Positions 13,371-18,771 of a stretch of DNA of 18,771 bases are shown here, piece after piece. Position 1 is the stretch's first letter. Each line of letters begins with the position of its first letter. The DNA is from Spirochaetaceae bacterium (GTDB taxonomy: Bacteria; Spirochaetota; Spirochaetia; Treponematales; Breznakiellaceae): the NCBI GenBank assembly GCA_031280705.1, contig JAITGJ010000099.1:1-18771 (forward strand), written 5' to 3'. The notes under the pieces were generated by a model. It searched no databases. It saw only the letters and a list, made by a program, of their open reading frames with translations, and had not been told where the DNA came from. The translations under genes and the position numbers were made by a program.

Positions 13371-14470
13371 AGTAATGCCAGTTCCTCCTCAAAGGCGGTG
13401 TCGGCGTCTTCCGCGTCAATGGTCCGCACCACCACGCCGCGCCGGAAAATCAAAACTTTTCCGCCCGCGCCGGTAATGCCCATATCGGCGTGCCGCGCCT
13501 CGCCGGGGCCGTTTACCGCGCAGCCCATAATGGCGATGGTGCGGCGCTTCCCGAGGCGGTACAGCCGGGAAAGCCAGCGCTCCGTAAAGGCGTGGGTGTC
13601 AAAACTGTTCCGCCCGCAGCGGGGACAGCTTGTTATGGTTACGCCTTCCCGCGTACAGCGGCTGTTCCCCGCCTCTCCGGCAAGATTCAGGATTTCCCGC
13701 GCGGCAATCACTTCGTTTTCCACCGTGTCCGAAAGGGAAACCCGTATCGTGTCGCCGATGCCTTCTTCAAGAATCCGCGCGAGAGCAACGGCGCTCCGGG
13801 CAACCCCCGCAACGAGCGGTCCCGCTTCGGTAACGCCGATATGAAGCGGCGCGTCGCTCCGTTCGGCAAAGACGCGGTTCGCCTTTATAGTATCGGCAAC
13901 AGTGGACGCTTTCATTGAGACCGCCGTTTCCCGGAAGCCCGCTTCCTCAAAAACGGCAAGTTCCCGGAGCGCCGCTTCAACGAGGGCCTCCGCGGTTTCA
14001 AGCGTTCCATCCGCCACCTTTGTGCGGATATCCAGGGGAAGGCTCCCGCCGTTTACCCCGATGCGGAGCGGCGTCCCCTTTGCCGCGGCGCGGCTCAAAA
14101 CCTTTTCAACTTTTTCCCTGCCGCCGATATTGCCGGGATTGATGCGTATTTTGGCGACAGGAAAATCGAGACAGCGGAGGGCAAGGCGGTAATCAAAATG
14201 AATATCCGCGATCAGGGGCATTGAGACGCGGCGGGCAAGCTCGCCAAGGATTTCCGCAGCCTCAATATCCGGCACGGCAAAACGGAGGAGCGCACAGCCC
14301 ATGATTTTGAGATTTTCAATCCGCGCGGCGAGGGTCTCCCCCGCCCGGCCTTCGATATCCGTGAAAGAAAGGCGATCCTTCCACATGGTTTGGATAACCA
14401 CGGGGCTGACGCCTCCCACCGGAACCGGGGCAAGGTGATCAAACCCGCCCACGGTAATCGTTCGTGTCAT
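13367..14470 (-). CDS. ispG: 4-hydroxy-3-methylbut-2-enyl diphosphate synthase (flavodoxin/ferredoxin)
   Basis: Converts methylerythritol cyclodiphosphate to HMBPP, the penultimate step of the MEP isoprenoid pathway, in the cytoplasm. The 367-residue product starts with RTITVGG and PVVIQTM, as the family does, and has ADIHFDYRLAL and KIRINPGNIGG in the TIM barrel. The [4Fe-4S] ligands are visible: C282 and C285 (SCPRCGR), C317 (MGCAVNGPGE) and E324. An upstream in-frame TTG at 14578 would add 36 residues that do not resemble the family and would cross an inverted repeat, so the ATG at 14470 is chosen although only GAG precedes it. This is the short bacterial form without the plant-type insertion. 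It lies downstream of the V-ATPase genes and is coupled to the TPR gene. Confidence 0.95.
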   Translation of the reverse strand: MTRTITVGGFDHLAPVPVGGVSPVVIQTMWKDRLSFTDIEGRAGETLAARIENLKIMGCALLRFAVPDIEAAEILGELARRVSMPLIADIHFDYRLALRCLDFPVAKIRINPGNIGGREKVEKVLSRAAAKGTPLRIGVNGGSLPLDIRTKVADGTLETAEALVEAALRELAVFEEAGFRETAVSMKASTVADTIKANRVFAERSDAPLHIGVTEAGPLVAGVARSAVALARILEEGIGDTIRVSLSDTVENEVIAAREILNLAGEAGNSRCTREGVTITSCPRCGRNSFDTHAFTERWLSRLYRLGKRRTIAIMGCAVNGPGEARHADMGITGAGGKVLIFRRGVVVRTIDAEDADTAFEEELALL

Positions 14471-14480
14471 CTCTGCAAGA

Positions 14481-14524
14481 ACTGAAAAGCGCGGGATTTC
14501 CCCCGTCCGGTGGAGATCCCGCGC
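14481..14524 (-). terminator. Strong inverted repeat between atpK and ispG
   Basis: On the minus strand GCGCGGGAT (14524-14516) pairs perfectly with ATCCCGCGC (14497-14489) around an 18-base loop, and TTTTCAGTTCTT follows. This is a likely terminator of the V-ATPase operon, or an attenuator in the ispG leader. No good promoter was seen between it and ispG. Confidence 0.5.
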
Positions 14525-14571
14525 CCTTTGCGTGATTTTCCGCTTCCGGCGGTCAAGGCGCGGACAAAAAT

Positions 14572-14595
14572 CCGGCAAAACCTCCGGGCGCGGAG
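14572..14595 (-). terminator. Short hairpin just after atpK
   Basis: On the minus strand CTCCG-CGCC-CGGAG (14595-14582) is followed by GTTTTGCC. The stem is five pairs and the T run is short. Together with the larger repeat downstream it may stop atp transcription. Confidence 0.35.
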
Positions 14596-14606
14596 CGTCC
14601 CGCGCT

Positions 14607-15047
14607 CTAGCTCAAACTGATCATCGAAAGCACCATCGCGAAGATGGCGACAGTTTCGCAGATACCGACGATCATCATGTAGTTGACAAAACCCTTGCCG
14701 GTTTCCCCCGTGGCGTCTGCGCCCGCAGCGCCGGCCTTGCCCTGGGCAATGGCGGAAAAGGCAATGGCGCAGCCTGACGCAAGGCCAATACCAAGATACA
14801 GAAGGCCGTTACCAGGGTTCGTTATCGCGGCGGGCTTCATGAAAAGAAACCCCAGAATGTACCCGTAAAAAGTTTGGGTAAGCGGCGCGCCGCCAAACGC
14901 GAGCAGGGTCATGGGCGCGGGCTTGTTGGCCAGATAGCACTTCTTCCATGCGCCAATAACCGACTGACCGGCAATGCCAATACCGATTGCCGAACCGACC
15001 GCGGCAATACCCATTACAAGACCTGCGCCTATCAATCCTAAATTCAT
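14607..15047 (-). CDS. atpK: V-type ATPase subunit K (membrane rotor ring)
   Basis: The ring subunit that carries ions through the membrane part of the V-type ATPase. The 146-residue product has four membrane helices, a double hairpin as in Enterococcus hirae NtpK. The single ion-binding carboxylate is E131 in GICETVAIF; the first hairpin has Q58 where a carboxylate might otherwise sit. T57, Q58, Q102 and E131 line up by eye with T64, Q65, Q110 and E139, the sodium ligands of NtpK, which points to a sodium-driven enzyme. AGGAGA lies eight bases before the ATG. The gene is separated from atpI by 132 bases that hold a terminator-like hairpin, unlike the tightly packed genes upstream. Confidence 0.95.
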   Translation of the reverse strand: MNLGLIGAGLVMGIAAVGSAIGIGIAGQSVIGAWKKCYLANKPAPMTLLAFGGAPLTQTFYGYILGFLFMKPAAITNPGNGLLYLGIGLASGCAIAFSAIAQGKAGAAGADATGETGKGFVNYMMIVGICETVAIFAMVLSMISLS

Positions 15048-15077
15048 ACGTTTCTTCTCCTAACTGTTTTGTAGTCG

Positions 15078-15090
15078 CCGGCTGAGCCGG
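15078..15090 (-). other. Small hairpin in the atpK leader
   Basis: CCGGC-TCA-GCCGG on the minus strand forms a five-pair stem with a three-base loop, about 19 bases before the atpK ribosome site. It may affect translation or stability of the atpK message. Confidence 0.35.
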
Positions 15091-15103
15091 TACAACTCCT
15101 TTC

Positions 15104-15133
15104 AAAAAAATATTGAGCCTCCAAAGAAGGCTC
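15104..15133 (-). terminator. Terminator-like hairpin between atpI and atpK
   Basis: On the minus strand GAGCCT (15133-15128) pairs with AGGCTC (15120-15115) around a seven-base loop, followed by AATATTTTTTT. This has the form of an intrinsic terminator inside the V-ATPase operon, 57 bases before the atpK start. Confidence 0.65.
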
Positions 15134-15140
15134 CAGGCAG

Positions 15141-15172
15141 CCACCCGGCGGCTCGCTTGGACCGCCCGGTGG
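15141..15172 (-). other. Long GC-rich hairpin after atpI
   Basis: Two 11-base arms (15172-15162 and 15151-15141), complementary except for one position, enclose a ten-base loop eight bases after the atpI stop. No T run follows, so it is more likely to protect the 3' end of an upstream transcript or to assist the adjacent terminator. Confidence 0.5.
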
Positions 15173-15179
15173 ACGCGCC

Positions 15180-17021
15180 CTAACGGGCGGCCTGTTTCGC
15201 AAAAGGTTTATACGCAAAACCCGCCCAGGTGAGCCCCACGTGGCCCGAAAACTCAAGGGTATTGAGGCGGACCCCGTGGACCAGCACGGAAAGCGCGTTC
15301 AGCACAAGATTGAGGCCGTGCCCGAAGGCGAGCAGCGCCACACCAAAAACAAAGAACAGAAAATGCCCCAGCATGGGACCGGCCATGGCGTTTACCGTGG
15401 AGGCGATTGCCGCGCCGGCAAGCCCGACAGCCCAGAGCCTGATGTACGACATGATGTCGGAAAATACGTTGGCAATGCCCAGGATCACCGAAATGATATT
15501 CTTGAGGATTTCGAGGATGGAGCGGCCGACGCTTCCTTCGTAATTGGAAAACACAAAGCTGAAAACAAACCCCCCCGCAAACACGGGAATCGCCGGCTCA
15601 AACAGGGGAATCTGCCGGGCATCGTTACTGGCGATAAGGTTAAGAATAATGCAGTACATGCCCGCCAGCATGGCAATAGACCCCAAATCCCCCAGCGCTT
15701 TAAGTGATTTACTGTGGATCATCGCAAGAACATGCCCAATGGAAAGCTGGAGCAGCGCAAGACTGAAGCAGAAAATCATCAAATTCTGCTGCACCAGTTT
15801 CGGGTCCAGGTCCGATGCGCTGGAAATCAGCGGGAGTGAGAGGCGCTTGAGCGCGGCGGGCACCAGCGCGGTATCCATTCCAAACCACGAACAGGTAAGA
15901 ACGCCCCAGGCAAAGTTGGAAAGCCCCAAAAGCAGGAGCAGTTTAACCACGCCCGGCACGCCCTTTTTCGCCGTTTTGATAAAGGCGAAGAAACCGGCGA
16001 GCAGCAGAAGCGCGCCATAACCCGCGTCGCCAAAGATCATCCCAAAGAAAACCACGAAAAAGCAGAGGAAGAACAGCGAAATATCCACCTCGCGGTAGCC
16101 CGGCAGCACCTCAAGAAATTCCGTCAGGGGATTTATCAGGCTTACAAAACCGTTGTTCTTGAGTTTTGTGGGAACATTATCTTCCTCGCCCGGATCGTCC
16201 GCGAGAAGCGCCCAGCCGTTTTCGGCGGAAACCCGCTTGAGAACGCCAAGATCCTCCCGGGGGACAAAGCCTGTAAGCCAGGAAACGGTCCGCTCTCCCG
16301 CATCGTCCAGGGTTTCCATGTCCGCGCGGGCGGCCTCAAAGTCAATGCGTTCGGCAAGACCTTTCAGCATTCCGGCAATGGCCGCCCGGTCCTCCGCAAG
16401 CGCGGCAAGACCGGCGTCGATGGCGGCAAGCCGTTCTTTGGCACGGGACACATCCGCCGTAATCGCGCGCGCGGATTTTTCAGGCAGCGCGAAGGGGGAC
16501 TCTCCCTCAAGCTCGCCGTCTTTGACCAGAAAACGAACCCAGGTTTTATCCCGCGAGAGGAGGATCACTTCCCGCTCCGGGGGAAGCGCGCCGTAAGCCG
16601 CCGGTGAAAGTTCGTAGGGAACGAGGCGGACGCCCCGCTCCGCGAGCGCGGCAAGGCCCTGGGGATCAAAGTCGCCCCACTTTTCAAGGCGGCTCAGTTC
16701 TCTGCCCCAAACGGCGATTTGTTCCTGGAGCGATTTCTGCTCCTCGGCAAGGGCAAGCGCGTTTTTTACCGCTTCGCCGCCGTCCCTGCCCGCCGGAGCG
16801 GACGCCGGAGCGGACTTTTTTCGCTTTTTGTCAACATACGGCGAAAGCATGCCCAGCGCGGTTTCCGCCCGGTTCCGCTGGTCCATAAGCCTGGAAAGGT
16901 CCTCCGTAACAACGCCGCGTTTTTCGAGGTGTACCACCCCCGTATCCCGCAGTTTTTCCAGGGCGCTTGTCCGCTCCTTTTCAAACACCACGAGGGATAC
17001 TTTTTTCATGGGTACTATCAT
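15180..17021 (-). CDS. atpI: V-type ATPase subunit I (stator/ion channel)
   Basis: The large membrane stator subunit that passes ions to the K ring. The 613-residue product has a cytoplasmic N-terminal half (about residues 1-300) with coiled-coil stretches and then about seven or eight membrane helices. The essential arginines of the channel are visible as R528 in MSYIRLWAVGLA and R585 in HGVRLNTLEFSGH. The C-terminus WAGFAYKPF is typical of the family. The ATG overlaps the atpD stop as ATGA, with GGAGGGG upstream, so translation is coupled; an internal ATG four codons later is a possible alternative. The GC-rich 132 bases after it hold three hairpins before atpK. Confidence 0.96.
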   Translation of the reverse strand: MIVPMKKVSLVVFEKERTSALEKLRDTGVVHLEKRGVVTEDLSRLMDQRNRAETALGMLSPYVDKKRKKSAPASAPAGRDGGEAVKNALALAEEQKSLQEQIAVWGRELSRLEKWGDFDPQGLAALAERGVRLVPYELSPAAYGALPPEREVILLSRDKTWVRFLVKDGELEGESPFALPEKSARAITADVSRAKERLAAIDAGLAALAEDRAAIAGMLKGLAERIDFEAARADMETLDDAGERTVSWLTGFVPREDLGVLKRVSAENGWALLADDPGEEDNVPTKLKNNGFVSLINPLTEFLEVLPGYREVDISLFFLCFFVVFFGMIFGDAGYGALLLLAGFFAFIKTAKKGVPGVVKLLLLLGLSNFAWGVLTCSWFGMDTALVPAALKRLSLPLISSASDLDPKLVQQNLMIFCFSLALLQLSIGHVLAMIHSKSLKALGDLGSIAMLAGMYCIILNLIASNDARQIPLFEPAIPVFAGGFVFSFVFSNYEGSVGRSILEILKNIISVILGIANVFSDIMSYIRLWAVGLAGAAIASTVNAMAGPMLGHFLFFVFGVALLAFGHGLNLVLNALSVLVHGVRLNTLEFSGHVGLTWAGFAYKPFAKQAAR

Positions 17022-17632
17022 GAGGCCCCTCCCGCCGCGGCCCGTGCCAGGGCGCGTTTGGAAATCTTGCCCCGGACTACCGCAGATGTCTGCTGATCGC
17101 CCAAATAAACGCCAATCTTTTTGATATTTTCCCTGGTTTCAGGAATTTTGACCTTTTCAAAAAGATTTACCCGCTGGGTGGTAACCCGAAGCTCATGCTC
17201 AAGCCGTTTCCGCTGTTCCTCCAGGGTCTGAATTTCCAGGTCCAGAAGAACCACCTGCTTCATCCGTTCCACGGCAATGTCGAGCCAGAGGGGCGTACGG
17301 GCCAAATCGTAGGACGCCGTTTCAAATTCCGCACCCTCAAAAATGGGGATTACCACGCCGGCGATATTTCCCGTGGCGGTTTTGAGGCGGCTTATTCTGA
17401 GAAGCTCCGCCGTAAAAATGCCCGTTTCGCCAAAAACCGCGATCCAGGACTTGAAGGATTCGTCAATACGGTTTTTCCCGTCCCGCAATTCCCTGACGCG
17501 CAGTTCCACCGTGCGTATTTCCGCCTGTAACTGCTGCTTTTTCAGCATCAGCGTGGGCAGATACCGCCGGTACATGGCCAGGGCGTCTTTCTGCTTTTTC
17601 TGCTCGTTTTTGGTGAGCTTTATTTTAGCCAT
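17018..17632 (-). CDS. atpD: V-type ATPase subunit D (central rotor shaft)
   Basis: The coiled-coil shaft that rotates within the A3B3 head. The 204-residue product is helical, with long N- and C-terminal heptad-like stretches. Family motifs are the basic N-terminus KIKLTKNEQKKQKDAL and the C-terminal TTQRVNLFEKVKIPET. The ATG at 17632 has AAGAGG nine bases upstream and is preferred over a TTG three codons earlier that abuts the ribosome site. It starts 18 bases after the atpB stop and its own stop overlaps the atpI start. Confidence 0.95.
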   Translation of the reverse strand: MAKIKLTKNEQKKQKDALAMYRRYLPTLMLKKQQLQAEIRTVELRVRELRDGKNRIDESFKSWIAVFGETGIFTAELLRISRLKTATGNIAGVVIPIFEGAEFETASYDLARTPLWLDIAVERMKQVVLLDLEIQTLEEQRKRLEHELRVTTQRVNLFEKVKIPETRENIKKIGVYLGDQQTSAVVRGKISKRALARAAAGGAS

Positions 17633-17650
17633 TGCAGCCAACCTCTTCCG

Positions 17651-18771
17651 CTACTTTTTGGGCCAGAACTGGCTGATAAGCTCGGTCCTCAGGCCCGTCT
17701 CCTCGGGGTTGAAGCATTCGGAAAGAATCTCCCAGCCCAGATCGAGCGCCCGCTCCAGGGGAATGTTCACCGAAAGGTCCATCATCCGGTTTTCAAACAT
17801 AACCCCGTACTTGAGGAGTTTTTCGTCCCAGTTTGTCATGATAAAGCCCATCGACTTCTTTTCCAGCGTACTGCGGTAGGAGGAATAGAGCTTGATCATA
17901 CCATCCATGAGCGCGCGGTGATCCGCCCGCGTCTTGCCGTTTACCTGCTGTTTGAGCCGGGACAGGGAGCCGAATGGCTCGATGCGGCCGTTCCGCAAAT
18001 AGTACTGGCCCTCGGTAATATAGCCCGTGTTGTCCGGCACCGGGTGGGTTACGTCGTCGCCGGGCATCGTGGTAACGCCCAGCACCGTGATGGACCCGGC
18101 GGTTTCAAAGTCAACGGCTTTTTCGTAGCGGCTCGCAAGCTGGGAGTAGAGGTCGCCGGGGTATCCCCGGTTTGAGGGAACCTGCTCCTGAATGATGGAG
18201 ATTTCCTTCATGGCGTCGGCAAAGTTGGTCATGTCCGTCAGGAGGACGAGCACGTCCTTGCCCTGGAGGGCGAACTGTTCCGCAACGGCCAGGGACATAT
18301 CGGGGATCATGAGGCACTCAACCGTGGGGTCAGACGCGGTATGCACGAACATTACCGTCCGGGAAAGCGCGCCGCCTTCTTCCAGGGTATCCTTGAAAAA
18401 GAGGTAATCGTCGTATTTGAGCCCCATGCCCCCAAGAACGATGACGTCAACTTCGGCCTGCATGGCGATCCGGGCCAAAAGCTCGTTGTAGGGCTCCCCG
18501 GACACGGAAAAAATAGGAAGTTTCTGGGAAACCACCAGGGTATTGAACAGGTCGATCATGGGAATTCCCGTGCGGATCATCTTGCGCGGAATGATGCGCT
18601 GGGAGGGATTAACCGACGGCCCGCCGATGGGGATCATGTTTTCCGTAAGGGAAGGCCCCTTGTCGCGGGGCGCGCCGGAACCGGAGAATACCCGTCCCAT
18701 AAGGTTTTCCGAAAAGGAAACCTGCATGGGACGGCCCAAAAAGCGTACAGTATCGCCGGTAGAAATACCCC
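17651..18771 (-). CDS. atpB: V-type ATPase subunit B, N-terminus cut by the window edge
   Basis: The non-catalytic nucleotide-binding subunit of the A3B3 head. The frame is open to the right edge (373 residues seen) and continues upstream of the first in-window start-like codon with STGDTVRFLGRPMQVSFSEN, so the true start lies outside. Family motifs are RVFSGSGAPRDKGP, NPSQRIIPRKMIRTGIPMID and LPIFSVSGEPYNELLARIA; the last holds the degenerate P-loop with no GKT, which sets B apart from the catalytic A subunit. The family has about 430-460 residues, so roughly 60-85 are missing. It heads the visible part of the operon atpB-atpD-atpI-atpK; atpA is expected just beyond the edge. Confidence 0.97.
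   Translation of the reverse strand, partial: GISTGDTVRFLGRPMQVSFSENLMGRVFSGSGAPRDKGPSLTENMIPIGGPSVNPSQRIIPRKMIRTGIPMIDLFNTLVVSQKLPIFSVSGEPYNELLARIAMQAEVDVIVLGGMGLKYDDYLFFKDTLEEGGALSRTVMFVHTASDPTVECLMIPDMSLAVAEQFALQGKDVLVLLTDMTNFADAMKEISIIQEQVPSNRGYPGDLYSQLASRYEKAVDFETAGSITVLGVTTMPGDDVTHPVPDNTGYITEGQYYLRNGRIEPFGSLSRLKQQVNGKTRADHRALMDGMIKLYSSYRSTLEKKSMGFIMTNWDEKLLKYGVMFENRMMDLSVNIPLERALDLGWEILSECFNPEETGLRTELISQFWPKK

Noticed and set aside
12528..13844. Plus-strand 438-codon frame spanning the TPR gene and ispG
   Set aside because: It is antisense to two real genes, one with a complete iron-sulphur site, and has no recognisable domain.
14471..14578. N-terminal extension of ispG from a TTG at 14578
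   Set aside because: The 36 extra residues do not match the family, the region contains the 9-base inverted repeat, and family proteins begin close to the ATG at 14470.

Overview
The window is a dense, GC-rich bacterial stretch of chromosome with gaps no longer than about 140 bases. The archaeal/vacuolar-type ATPase genes in the order B-D-I-K, the MEP-pathway gene ispG, and a P-loop protein fused to an Asp23 domain together suggest a spirochaete of the Treponema lineage. This is an inference from gene content; no rRNA, tRNA or CRISPR array is visible to confirm it.

Layout. From the left edge to 3138 the minus strand carries, in transcription order, a 4HBT thioesterase, a Dph6-like ATP pyrophosphatase, methionine aminopeptidase (map) and an MFS transporter that runs off the left edge. 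A compact divergent promoter at 3150-3203 drives the thioesterase leftward and a zinc-ribbon Nudix hydrolase rightward; the Nudix transcript looks leaderless. Another minus-strand group (8730 to 3727) holds a large exported protein (HExxH metalloprotease, probable propeller, probable C-terminal beta barrel), a CorC/HlyC-type membrane protein and a DUF1638 protein, tightly packed and probably co-transcribed. Divergently, the plus strand carries an RluA-family pseudouridine synthase, the P-loop/Asp23 fusion, and an exported TPR protein with a degenerate peptidase-MA-like domain. The gene-free junction at 12094-12200 holds a 57-bp MITE-like element with terminal inverted repeats; one end of the same element recurs at 2670-2694. 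From 12201 to the right edge everything is on the minus strand: V-type ATPase subunits B (cut by the edge), D, I and K, then ispG, then an exported TPR protein.

How the genes work together. AtpB, AtpD, AtpI and AtpK are stator, rotor and membrane parts of one rotary ATPase, and the K subunit carries the residues that bind sodium in Enterococcus hirae NtpK. A terminator-like hairpin stands between atpI and atpK, and a 9-bp inverted repeat separates atpK from ispG. The other genes are housekeeping (N-terminal Met removal, rRNA modification, isoprenoid synthesis) or envelope functions. The least understood items are the protease-propeller-barrel protein, the P-loop/Asp23 fusion with its neighbour, and the small mobile repeats.
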